From assembly GCA_034670265.1 (NCBI GenBank), contig JAXMNU010000002.1:248001-312000 (forward strand): a DNA stretch of 64,000 bases, given 5' to 3'. The first letter of the stretch is position 1; every line of letters begins with the position of its first letter. Positions 33,041 through 41,002 of this stretch are shown here, in pieces. Source of the stretch: Halomarinibacterium sp034670265. GTDB lineage: Bacteria > Bacteroidota > Bacteroidia > Flavobacteriales > Flavobacteriaceae. The notes below the pieces were generated by a model. It saw only the letters and a list, made by a program, of their open reading frames with translations. It was not told the origin of the DNA and made no database searches. The position numbers and the translations under genes were made by a program.

Positions 33041-33721
33041 TTACAATTCAATCGATTCCCCTATTTCAAGCAACATTAAGTCTTTTCCTGCATCGTAGAA
33101 TTTCTTTTTGGCTTCTTCGTGATCAATTTCTATGTAGCCGAAAGTGTCATAATGAACGCCCAGAATTTTATCGCATTGTACAAAATCACTTGCGATAATG
33201 GCATCATCAATACCCATCGTAAAATTATCACCAATGGGAAGGATGGCTAAATCCAATTTTGTACTCATAGGAATGAGCTTCATATCCATGGTCAATGCAG
33301 TATCTCCTGCGATGTAAATATTTTTATGATCGCCTTCGATTACGAATCCGCCAGGCTGTCCACCATAAGAGCCATCTGCAAAAGAAGACGTATGAATGGC
33401 GTTTACATATTTTACATTTCCGAAATCGAATCGCCACCAACCTCCATGATTCATAGGGTGAACCTCAATTCCCTTTTCTTGATAATGCATGGCTATTTCA
33501 TAGTTACTCACGATGGTGGCTCCTGTATTTTTAGCAATGGCTTCGGCGTCCAATACATGATCTTGATGCGCATGTGTCAATAAAATATAGTCTGCTTTTA
33601 GAGAATTGATATCAATTTTATCTTTTGAAAGTGGATTCCCCGAAATAAAAGGGTCTACTAGAATGGTAGTGTCTTCAACGTCAATCTGTAAAGAATTTTG
33701 ACCGTAAAAAGTAATTTTCAT
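33041..33721 (-). CDS. Metal-dependent hydrolase of the metallo-beta-lactamase fold (UPF0173 type)
   Basis: 226 residues. Metal-binding HxHxDH in LLTHAHQDHVLD (about 48-59), a further His in PMNHGGWWRF, Asp in AGDTAL and a late His in GVHYDTF. This is the UPF0173/YtkL-like group of soluble MBL hydrolases. It lies 15 bp after menA and before menC on the same strand. A role as a thioesterase in naphthoyl-CoA hydrolysis is conceivable but unsupported by any motif. Confidence 0.9.
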   Translation of the reverse strand: MKITFYGQNSLQIDVEDTTILVDPFISGNPLSKDKIDINSLKADYILLTHAHQDHVLDAEAIAKNTGATIVSNYEIAMHYQEKGIEVHPMNHGGWWRFDFGNVKYVNAIHTSSFADGSYGGQPGGFVIEGDHKNIYIAGDTALTMDMKLIPMSTKLDLAILPIGDNFTMGIDDAIIASDFVQCDKILGVHYDTFGYIEIDHEEAKKKFYDAGKDLMLLEIGESIEL

Positions 33722-33736
33722 GGTTCGATTTTTTTG

Positions 33737-34681
33737 TTAGTTAAAGATAGCAAACAGAATGGCAAACAAAAAAGTACTGAGGGCTACTTTTTTTAATTCG
33801 GAATCTAACAAGCGAGGTTCTTTATTTTTATATACCGTTTTTATATTGAGAATAAAGGGAATAAAGGCGATTACATAAATAAACTGAAGTCCATCCCAGT
33901 AGTTCAAAATGCTGTAGACAATGGCGCAAATCATTCCGAAGAAAAGTAAAAAAGCATGGTATTGCTTCGCTTTTTCAAAACCCATTTTTACAACGAGCGT
34001 ACGTTTTCCAACCTCAGCATCATTTTCAATATCACGTAGGTTATTAAGGTTTAAAACCGCTGTGCTAAAGCATCCAATTGCTGTGGCTGGCAGTAATAAT
34101 TCCCACTGTAGCGTTTTGGTGAACAAGAAATAACTTCCCAAAACACTCAACAGTCCAAAGAATAGAAACACGAAAACATCTCCTAACCCAGAATACCCAT
34201 AAGCACTTTTACCCACCGTATATTTTACAGCTGCAATAATAGAAGCAATCGCCAAATTGAAAAACACAAATGAAAGTATAAAATTTTCGTTACCAAAGGC
34301 CCTAAATATGAGGAGGGTAGCCAATAAAAAAGTGATTACTCCTGTAATAATCATCCCCACCTTCATTTGCTTGGGAGAGATTATTCCTGAAGCCACCATG
34401 CGCTTTTCACCTAGTCGTTTTGCATCGGTGCCTTTTATGCCGTCGCCGTAATCATTGGCAAAATTGGATAGCACTTGGAATCCGATAGTAACGAGAATAG
34501 CAAGCCAAAAGATAGAATTTTCCCAAATAGGCTTAGGCATAATTCCCATACTTGGAACTCCAGGCTCGAGCTTTGGCAAAAAGGAAGTATTACCCAAATA
34601 ACTTCCCACAATGACTCCCGAAACAGATAGTGGCAAGGTTCGTAATCGTGCAGCGGCAATCCAAGCTTTTACTTTGTTCAT
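33737..34681 (-). CDS. menA: 1,4-Dihydroxy-2-naphthoate polyprenyltransferase MenA
   Basis: 314 residues with about eight transmembrane helices and the two UbiA-family prenyl-diphosphate sites NDYGDGIKGTDAKR (about 75-88) and NNLRDIENDAEVGKRTL (about 207-223). It attaches the isoprenoid tail to DHNA at the inner membrane, the penultimate step of menaquinone synthesis. It is the first gene of the minus-strand men cluster, with a TATTTTTG -7 element just upstream. Confidence 0.95.
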   Translation of the reverse strand: MNKVKAWIAAARLRTLPLSVSGVIVGSYLGNTSFLPKLEPGVPSMGIMPKPIWENSIFWLAILVTIGFQVLSNFANDYGDGIKGTDAKRLGEKRMVASGIISPKQMKVGMIITGVITFLLATLLIFRAFGNENFILSFVFFNLAIASIIAAVKYTVGKSAYGYSGLGDVFVFLFFGLLSVLGSYFLFTKTLQWELLLPATAIGCFSTAVLNLNNLRDIENDAEVGKRTLVVKMGFEKAKQYHAFLLFFGMICAIVYSILNYWDGLQFIYVIAFIPFILNIKTVYKNKEPRLLDSELKKVALSTFLFAILFAIFN

Positions 34682-34697
34682 AAAGGAAATTGAAACA

Positions 34698-34705
34698 CAA
34701 AAATA
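34698..34705 (-). promoter_or_regulatory. -7 element of the menA promoter
   Basis: TATTTTTG on the minus strand, a perfect TAnnTTTG, 16 bp before the menA ATG. Confidence 0.5.
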
Positions 34706-34770
34706 CCTTTAAATTTTTAAAATTCCTTTCGATACTTTTAAATAACTGACTTGCTGAAAGTTAAATATTA

Positions 34771-34821
34771 AGTTGGTTTCTATTCAGAAAAAAATAGTAT
34801 TTTCATTTCCGCAAACCAACT
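34771..34821 (+). promoter_or_regulatory. Inverted repeat in the leader of the second DoxX gene
   Basis: AGTTGGTTT (34771-34779) and AAACCAACT (34813-34821) are perfect 9-bp arms separated by 33 bp, ending 13 bp before the ATG. It could be a spaced operator or a leader stem. Confidence 0.4.
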
Positions 34822-34834
34822 AAAAACCTAACTT

Positions 34835-35209
34835 ATGAAAAGAAATATAGACATTGGTCTACTTGTATTGCGCGTAGGAACTTCGGCGCTATTATTAACT
34901 CATGGATTCCCAAAATTAATGAAGTTTATTGAAGGGAATATGGCTTTGGTGGGTGACCCCATTGGTGTAGGCACGTTAATATCTTCCATATTAGTACTTC
35001 TTGGAGAAGTTATAGCACCCGTTTTAGTATTAATTGGTTTAAAGTCACGTTTAGCTGCTGTGGTGAGTGCTGCCACGATGGCTGTCGCTGCTTTTATTGC
35101 TCACGATGGTGATCCTATAGCTAAAAAAGAAAAAGCATTATTGTTTTTTATAGCGTATGTTGCTATTGCCTTAATGGGTGCCGGAAAATTTTCGGTGGAT
35201 AAGAAATAG
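34835..35209 (+). CDS. DoxX family membrane protein
   Basis: 124 residues, four helices. The DoxX signature is LLVLRVGTSALLLTHGFPKL (about 8-27) with a LVLIGLKSRLAAVVSAATM block in the middle and a lysine-rich end. It is distinct from the DoxX gene at 23130. The protein probably sits in the inner membrane with an unknown redox-related role. Its TAG stop overlaps the first copy of a 7-bp tandem repeat. Confidence 0.87.
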   Translation: MKRNIDIGLLVLRVGTSALLLTHGFPKLMKFIEGNMALVGDPIGVGTLISSILVLLGEVIAPVLVLIGLKSRLAAVVSAATMAVAAFIAHDGDPIAKKEKALLFFIAYVAIALMGAGKFSVDKK

Positions 35210-35243
35210 TGAGTCGTGAGTCGTGAGTCGTGAGTCGTGAGTC
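35209..35243. repeat. Tandem 7-bp repeat (GTGAGTC) x5
   Basis: Five perfect copies of GTGAGTC that begin within the TAG stop of the DoxX gene. Because 7 is not a multiple of 3, the TGA in each unit puts stops in all three plus-strand frames. Compare the related GTGAGTA array beside the gene at 47189. Confidence 0.95.
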
Positions 35244-35268
35244 GAAAATATAAATTTATTTAATATCG

Positions 35269-36273
35269 TTAGTTAAAGATTTTAACTAAGAGTTCTTTTA
35301 GTAAATCCCCTTGAGAAAGGTTGGACGCTCCTACCCCTTTGCTTTTCATGTCAATGTCACGAATGGCGCTCACAATGGCACTTACCTTTTTCATAGGATA
35401 GTTGCGAGCAGCTTCTTGATACTCTTTTATAAAATAAGGGTTTACCCCTAAAAGCTTTGGCGCTGTGGATTTATCACTAATAGAATGATACTTCAGTAAT
35501 TTTGAGAAAAAACTATATAGTAAAGCCACGGTCATTACTATGGGATGATTTTTAGGGTTTTGCCCAAAATACTGCACAATTCCAAAGGCTTTTTTAATAT
35601 CTTTTGTGGCAATGGCGCTTTGTAATTCAAAATTATTGTAGTCTTTACTAATCCCAATATTTTCTTCAACAATCTGTGGCGTAATTTGCTCACCCGGTTT
35701 AATAATGAGTTGTAGTTTCTCCAATTCGTTATTAACCTTGCTTAAATCATTCCCTAAAAATTCGGTGAGCATTTGTGAAGCCTTTGGGGTAATGGTATAC
35801 CCTTTTCCAGCTAAGACCCTTCGAATCCAATCCGGCACCTGATTTTCATACAATTTAGAACTTTCAAACAGCACTCCGGTTTTCTTAACAGCCTTGGCGA
35901 GTTTTTTTCGAGCATCCAACTTTTTATATTTGTAGCAAATCACCAAAACTGTGGTGGGTTGTGGATTTTCGACATAAGAAACCAAATTTTCAATGGTTCG
36001 GGAGAGCTCCTGTGCTTCTTTTACAATCACAACTTGTCTTTCAGCCATCATAGGATATCGCTTGGCATTGCTTACAATATCCTCAATAGAGACATCTCTT
36101 CCGTAAAGCACCATTTGGTTAAAGCCTTTTTCTTCTTCAGAAAGCAAATTATCTTCAATAAAATCGCTTATTCCGTCGATATAGTAAGGCTCCTCTCCCA
36201 TTAAAAAATAAATAGGTGCAATGGTTCCTTGTTTTATATCGCCTATAATTTGTTTTACCTGCTCTAAAGCCAT
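35269..36273 (-). CDS. holA: DNA polymerase III delta subunit HolA
   Basis: 334 residues with the delta-subunit pattern: an N-terminal PIYFLMGEEPYYID, then RRYP-like NAKRYPMMAERQVVIVKEAQ, VICYKYKKLDARKKLAKA and a C-terminal helical clamp-loader domain. It opens the sliding clamp as part of the clamp loader. It lies alone between the DoxX and HsdR_N genes and is convergent with DoxX across the 7-bp repeats. Confidence 0.9.
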   Translation of the reverse strand: MALEQVKQIIGDIKQGTIAPIYFLMGEEPYYIDGISDFIEDNLLSEEEKGFNQMVLYGRDVSIEDIVSNAKRYPMMAERQVVIVKEAQELSRTIENLVSYVENPQPTTVLVICYKYKKLDARKKLAKAVKKTGVLFESSKLYENQVPDWIRRVLAGKGYTITPKASQMLTEFLGNDLSKVNNELEKLQLIIKPGEQITPQIVEENIGISKDYNNFELQSAIATKDIKKAFGIVQYFGQNPKNHPIVMTVALLYSFFSKLLKYHSISDKSTAPKLLGVNPYFIKEYQEAARNYPMKKVSAIVSAIRDIDMKSKGVGASNLSQGDLLKELLVKIFN

Positions 36274-36320
36274 TTTTTAGCTATCTATCTGTTTGAGCGC
36301 AGTCGAAAACTAATTTATGA

Positions 36321-36360
36321 CCCCTCGACTGCGCCTGACTGCCGTTAGGCAGGCTCGGGG
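36321..36360. repeat. CCCCTCGACTGCGC...TCGGGG repeat interrupted by a small palindrome
   Basis: The same 20-bp element as at 33010, but split after GCGC by about 20 bp carrying CTGCCGTTAGGCAG (36335-36354). This is direct evidence that the GCCTGCC-type palindrome was inserted into an older repeat. Confidence 0.8.
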
Positions 36361-36415
36361 AGACATTTACTATATTAATAAGATAAAATAGTATTGAAAT
36401 TTGTTTCTTTGTTTT

Positions 36416-36853
36416 ATGCTGAAACTGAATTTTCCAGAATATGCTTTTCGGTTCAAAAATAGCGAAAACAAACGGTTGATTTTTGATCCTGTCCGAAAAA
36501 AATTTGTAATTCTCACTCCAGAAGAATGGGTGCGGCAGCATACGCTTCAGTTTCTTATACAAGAGAAAGGGTATTCGGTTTCTTTAATTAATGTTGAAAA
36601 GCAACTCCTTCTCCACGGTACCAAAAAACGATATGATATTGTGGTGTTTAAACCCGATGGGAGTATTTTTCTAATTGTAGAATGCAAAGCCCATACCATT
36701 GAAATTACCCAAGATACTTTTGACCAAATTGCAAGATACAACCTCGTGACTCAAGCAGAATATGTAATGGTCACTAATGGAATTGATCACTATTACTGCC
36801 AAATGGATTATAAAAATGAGCGTTATGTTTTTTTAAGGGAGTTGCCAGAATAA
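36416..36853 (+). CDS. HsdR N-terminal-like nuclease-fold protein
   Basis: 145 residues from the ATG at 36416; a start five codons upstream is possible but less likely. Residues 1-60 include FDPVRKKFVILTPEEWVRQH. The core RYDIVVFKPDGSIFLIVECKA (Asp, then Glu-x-Lys) is the PD-(D/E)xK arrangement of type I restriction enzyme N-terminal domains. This stand-alone version is common beside holA in Flavobacteriia and has no restriction partner here; its role is unknown. Confidence 0.88.
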   Translation: MLKLNFPEYAFRFKNSENKRLIFDPVRKKFVILTPEEWVRQHTLQFLIQEKGYSVSLINVEKQLLLHGTKKRYDIVVFKPDGSIFLIVECKAHTIEITQDTFDQIARYNLVTQAEYVMVTNGIDHYYCQMDYKNERYVFLRELPE

Positions 36854-36892
36854 AACTCTTGAATTTTTAATATCTTTAAGCAAATTGTTAAA

Positions 36893-37177
36893 ATGAACAA
36901 TAAAAGACTCACCTTTATTCTCATCACAGCAACTATTCTATTGCTTATCCCTTTAGTTGCCATGCAGTTTACCGAAGAGGTTAATTGGACGCTTTCAGAT
37001 TTTTTGGTGGCAGGCGTCTTGCTATTTGGAACAGGCTTACTTTGTGAGTTAATCTTGAGAAAAGTAAAAAAGGTAAAGCTGCGAATCGCATTATGCATTG
37101 CCATTTTAATTGTGCTTTTACTTATTTGGGCAGAAATGGCAGTTGGCATTTTTGAAACTCCTATTGCAGGAAGTTAG
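36893..37177 (+). CDS. Small three-helix membrane protein
   Basis: 94 residues, three hydrophobic segments (about 5-22, 34-53 and 62-85) with a basic LRKVKKVKLR loop facing the cytoplasm. No family is recognised. It is followed 30 bp later by the SRPBCC gene on the same strand. A TATCTTTA -7-like element lies about 20 bp before the ATG. Confidence 0.7.
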   Translation: MNNKRLTFILITATILLLIPLVAMQFTEEVNWTLSDFLVAGVLLFGTGLLCELILRKVKKVKLRIALCIAILIVLLLIWAEMAVGIFETPIAGS

Positions 37178-37228
37178 TCCCTATCTCAAAGAGATTTTAT
37201 ATCTTTAGTGAAGGCCTATTCATTAAAA

Positions 37229-37666
37229 ATGAGCGACAATAACTTCACAATCTACAACAACCTTGTTATCCACGCCCCTATTGAGCGAGTGTTTGAAGCG
37301 ATTAGCGAACCCAACCATTTAGTTAATTGGTGGCCGCAACGATGTAGGGGATATCCAGAGATGGGTGGCGCTTATAATTTTTATTTTACCCCAGAGTATG
37401 ATTGGTATGGTAAAGTATCACAAATAGAAAAACCCAATTCCTTTTTTATCAAAATGACACAAGCAGACCCAGATTGGGATCCTACTACTTTTGGGTTCGA
37501 ATTGGAAGAAGAAAACAATAAAACATCTGTGAGATTTTCGCACTCCAACTGGCCGTATTGTAATGACCATTTTAAAAAAGCGTCGTATTGTTGGTCACTA
37601 TTGCTGAAGGGGTTAAAAGATTATTTGGAAGAAGGAAAAGTTATTCCGTTTGAAAATAGAGCATAA
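37229..37666 (+). CDS. SRPBCC / AHSA1-like domain protein
   Basis: 145 residues from the ATG at 37229; the reading frame is also open from a GTG at 37208. One START-like SRPBCC domain: VIHAPIERVFEAISEPNHLVNWWPQ, then DWYGKVSQIEKPNSFFIKMT, with the helix SYCWSLLLKGLKDYLEEG at the end. Such domains hold hydrophobic ligands in a deep pocket. The next gene (DUF1572) begins 3 bp later, so the two are co-transcribed. Ligand unknown. Confidence 0.85.
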   Translation: MSDNNFTIYNNLVIHAPIERVFEAISEPNHLVNWWPQRCRGYPEMGGAYNFYFTPEYDWYGKVSQIEKPNSFFIKMTQADPDWDPTTFGFELEEENNKTSVRFSHSNWPYCNDHFKKASYCWSLLLKGLKDYLEEGKVIPFENRA

Positions 37667-37669
37667 TAC

Positions 37670-38206
37670 ATGAATTCTACAAACTATCTCGAAAGTGTAA
37701 GAAAGCAATTTCAGTATTACAAAATGCTAGGGGATAAAACCATAGCACAATTAGAAGAAAAAGATCTCTTTTGGCAATTCAATCCAGAGAGTAATAGCAT
37801 TGCCATTACGGTAAACCATTTATGGGGAAATATGCTTTCCCGATGGACAAATTTTTTAACCAGTGATGGTGAAAAAGAATGGCGGCAACGGGATTTGGAG
37901 TTTGAAGATGTTATTAAAACCAAGGGGCAACTACTCGAAAAATGGGAAGCGGGTTGGCAATGTTTATTTGATGCGCTAGCTTCTTTAAATGATTCAAATT
38001 TTGAAACGATAATTTATATTCGAAATCAAGGGCATACGGTTATGGAAGCTATTAATAGGCAATTAGCACATTACAGCTATCACGTTGGGCAGATTGTCTA
38101 TATTGGAAGAATGGTAAAAGGAAAAGACTGGCAAAGTCTTTCCATACCCAAAGGAGCATCAAAATCTTTTAATGCTGAAAAGTTTTCTCAAGATAAAAAA
38201 CAGTAA
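37670..38206 (+). CDS. DUF1572 (DinB-like) protein
   Basis: 178 residues forming a four-helix DinB/YfiT-like bundle. The N-terminal helix SVRKQFQYYKMLGDKTIAQL leads to AITVNHLWGNMLSRWTNFL (His about 50), and a later helix has INRQLAHYSYHVGQIVYI (two His). The three histidines fit the metal site of the superfamily, some of whose members are thiol-dependent transferases. Substrate unknown. Confidence 0.88.
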   Translation: MNSTNYLESVRKQFQYYKMLGDKTIAQLEEKDLFWQFNPESNSIAITVNHLWGNMLSRWTNFLTSDGEKEWRQRDLEFEDVIKTKGQLLEKWEAGWQCLFDALASLNDSNFETIIYIRNQGHTVMEAINRQLAHYSYHVGQIVYIGRMVKGKDWQSLSIPKGASKSFNAEKFSQDKKQ

Positions 38207-38299
38207 CATTTTACAGATGAATTCTTAAAAGGTAGTAAAAAGTAACCCCCTTTTTGAAAAAACTTTATATTTGAAACTTACTCGAATATTATAAACTTC

Positions 38300-38623
38300 A
38301 TGTTAGGATTAGTACTCATATATTTTATTGGAAAGTATTTTTACAAATTAGCCGAAGAATTTGGCAAAAGCAAATGGGGTTTCGCCATTTTAGGTGTTGT
38401 TTCGTATTATGGAGGTGCTTTTTTAGGAGGTATTATTTTAGGGCTTCTATCTTTAGTTTGGGATGACTTCCAAGTTGAATATATGAGTGATATGCAATTA
38501 GGTTTAATGGCAATTCCTTTTGGAATACTTATGTGTATTGGGGTTTATTCATTGTTAAAAAGGATTTGGACAAAAAATAAAAAGAAAGAAGTAGTTTCTA
38601 TTGATGATATTGGTAAATCTTAA
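38300..38623 (+). CDS. Small membrane protein of unknown function
   Basis: 107 residues, with an N-terminal segment LGLVLIYFIGKYFYKL, a glycine-rich helix FAILGVVSYYGGAFLGGIIL and a third helix MAIPFGILMCIGVYSLL, then a lysine-rich tail. No family is recognised. Its stop overlaps the recQ stop on the opposite strand by 4 bp. Confidence 0.7.
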   Translation: MLGLVLIYFIGKYFYKLAEEFGKSKWGFAILGVVSYYGGAFLGGIILGLLSLVWDDFQVEYMSDMQLGLMAIPFGILMCIGVYSLLKRIWTKNKKKEVVSIDDIGKS

Positions 38624-40815
38624 TTAGCCACTTCACTTATAAACTTAATGCGGTACAATCGAATTTCTTCAACCTCATAGTCACCGTCAAATTCGTCCAT
38701 AGCTTCTTCAATCTTATCGGTTTCGGCTTCTAAGAAATAATCATGTAATTCTTCTTGTTGTTCTTCATCAAGTACTTCGTCGATCCAATAATTGATATTC
38801 AGTTTAGTCCCACTATAAACAATAGCTTCCATTTCTTTAATAAAATCTGCCATTTCGAGCCCTTTTGCATTTGCAATATCTGGTAAAGCCAACTTTCTAT
38901 CTACACTTTGTATGATATATAATTTTAATGCGCTATTACTACCTGTGGATTTTACAATAAAGTCATCTGGTCTAATTACATCGTTCTCTTCAACATAATC
39001 TGAAATAAGCTTCACAAAGGACGCCCCATATTTTCTCGCCTTTCCTTCACCAACACCATGAACGTTGGAGAGTTCATCCAGTGTAATAGGGTATTTAAGT
39101 GCCATATCCTCTAAAGAAGGATCCTGAAAAATCACAAATGGTGGAAGCTTAAGCTTATCTGCTACTTTCTTTCTTTCAGATTTAAGAAGTTTAAAAAGTT
39201 GGTCATCGGCTACATTACCTCCCGATTTATGAGCAGTAATGATACTGTCATCATTTGCCTCTTTATAACTGTGATCTTCAGTCATCATAAATGAGGTAGG
39301 ATTCTTTAAATAAGAAAGTCCTTCTGGAGTTAATTTAATTACACCATAGCTTTCAATATCCTTTCTTAAAAACCCCGCAACTAAGACTTGCCGTAATAAT
39401 GCCATCCAATAATGAGGCTCATGCTTTTGCCCTATACCAAAAAAACTTTGGGCATCGGTTCTATGGGATTTTATTAAAGCATTCACTTTACCCACAAGCA
39501 CATTGACTACTTCTTTAGATTTGTATTGCTGATTTGTGTCTTTTATAACTTTAAGGAGTGTTACAACCTCATCCTTTGCTTCAATTTTCTTTTTGGGATG
39601 ACGCATATTGTCATCCATGTCACCTCCATCTCCTGTCTCGTTATCAAACTCTTCACCGAAATAATGCAGAATAAATTTTCTACGGGACATAGAAGTTTCA
39701 GCAAATGCAACCACCTCTTGAAGGAGTGCCTGTCCAATTTCTTGTTCGGCAACAGGTTTACCACTCATAAATTTTTCAAGCTTCTCAATGTCTTTATAGC
39801 TATAAAATGCCAAACAATGTCCCTCTCCGCCATCACGCCCAGCTCTTCCGGTTTCTTGATAGTAGCTTTCAATACTTTTCGGAATGTCATTGTGTACTAC
39901 ATAGCGTACATCGGGTTTATCGATACCCATCCCGAAGGCAATGGTTGCAACCACCACATCGGCATCTTCCATAAGGAACATGTCTTGATTTTTCACTCTC
40001 GTTTTGGCATCTAACCCTGCATGATAAGGAATGGCTTTTATACCATTCACCTGAAGGGTTTGCGCCAATTGTTCCACTCGTTTTCTACTTAAGCAATAGA
40101 TAATTCCGCTTTTGCCTTCATTTTGTTTTACAAAACGAGTGATGTCACTATCTACATTCTTAGTTTTAGGGCGAATTTCGTAATATAAATTAGGTCTATT
40201 AAAGGAAGCTTTAAACGTGTTGGCATCCTGTATTCCAAGATTTTTAAGTATATCTTCTTGCACTTTTGGCGTGGCAGTGGCTGTAAGTCCAACAATAGGA
40301 ATATTATCCCCCAAACGCTCAATTATTTTTCGAAGGTTTCGGTATTCGGGTCTAAAATCGTGACCCCATTCACTAATACAATGAGCCTCATCGATAGCAA
40401 CAAAAGAAACTTCAACTCCCTTTAGAAAATCGACATTCTCTTCCTTAGTAAGTGATTCTGGGGCAACATAAAGTAATTTTGTAATCCCAGAAGTAATATC
40501 TGCTTTTACCTGTTTAATTTCAGTTTTTGTAAGAGAAGAATTTAGTACATGGGCAATTCCATCTTCAGAAGAAAGTGAACGCAAGGCATCCACTTGGTTT
40601 TTCATAAGTGCAATTAATGGGGAAACCACAATGGCAGTACCATTATTCATTAATGCTGGAAGTTGATAACAAAGCGATTTTCCACCGCCAGTTGGCATAA
40701 TTACAAAGGTATTTTTCCCCGCCAACACACTCTTAATTACATCTTCCTGAAGCCCTTTAAAAGAAGTAAATCCGAAATATTTCTTCAGAGACGCAAATAA
40801 ATCTGTTTCGCTCAC
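38620..40815 (-). CDS. recQ: ATP-dependent DNA helicase RecQ
   Basis: 731 residues. The helicase core has Walker A PTGGGKSLCYQLP (about 41-53), DEAHCISEWGHDFRPEY and QETGRAGRDGGEGHCLAFY. RQC/winged-helix (about 350-520) and HRDC (about 535-610) regions follow, then a C-terminal extension. Instead of the four-cysteine zinc site of E. coli RecQ, this region has RRKFILHYFGEEFDNETGDG, so zinc binding may be lost, as in other Bacteroidota RecQ. It unwinds recombination and replication intermediates. Confidence 0.95.
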   Translation of the reverse strand: MSETDLFASLKKYFGFTSFKGLQEDVIKSVLAGKNTFVIMPTGGGKSLCYQLPALMNNGTAIVVSPLIALMKNQVDALRSLSSEDGIAHVLNSSLTKTEIKQVKADITSGITKLLYVAPESLTKEENVDFLKGVEVSFVAIDEAHCISEWGHDFRPEYRNLRKIIERLGDNIPIVGLTATATPKVQEDILKNLGIQDANTFKASFNRPNLYYEIRPKTKNVDSDITRFVKQNEGKSGIIYCLSRKRVEQLAQTLQVNGIKAIPYHAGLDAKTRVKNQDMFLMEDADVVVATIAFGMGIDKPDVRYVVHNDIPKSIESYYQETGRAGRDGGEGHCLAFYSYKDIEKLEKFMSGKPVAEQEIGQALLQEVVAFAETSMSRRKFILHYFGEEFDNETGDGGDMDDNMRHPKKKIEAKDEVVTLLKVIKDTNQQYKSKEVVNVLVGKVNALIKSHRTDAQSFFGIGQKHEPHYWMALLRQVLVAGFLRKDIESYGVIKLTPEGLSYLKNPTSFMMTEDHSYKEANDDSIITAHKSGGNVADDQLFKLLKSERKKVADKLKLPPFVIFQDPSLEDMALKYPITLDELSNVHGVGEGKARKYGASFVKLISDYVEENDVIRPDDFIVKSTGSNSALKLYIIQSVDRKLALPDIANAKGLEMADFIKEMEAIVYSGTKLNINYWIDEVLDEEQQEELHDYFLEAETDKIEEAMDEFDGDYEVEEIRLYRIKFISEVAN

Positions 40816-40843
40816 ACTTGTAGTAATTTAAAAAATTTTAGGT

Positions 40844-40886
40844 GCAAAATTAAATTGTAGGAACTCAAGAACAATTGTAATTTTGC
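40844..40886. promoter_or_regulatory. Symmetric divergent promoter region between recQ and kdsD
   Basis: An imperfect inverted repeat, GCAAAATTAAATTGT and ACAATTGTAATTTTGC, contains TAATTTTG on the minus strand (40845-40852, towards recQ) and on the plus strand (40878-40885, towards kdsD). TTG elements lie 19-20 bp from each. The two -7 elements are mirror images. Confidence 0.5.
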
Positions 40887-41002
40887 AACCTATTGGATAC
40901 TATTGAATCTAATTAATGTATTTGAGGTTAGGAACAATTAGTTTTTCCATTACTAAAGATACTAATTTCTGAAAAAGGAACAAACTTAAAAAAGTCTAAA
41001 TT

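Noticed and set aside
39526..40014. 162-codon plus-strand open frame inside recQ
   Set aside because: It lies opposite conserved helicase motifs; composition looks like a shadow frame, rich in Cys, His and Phe.
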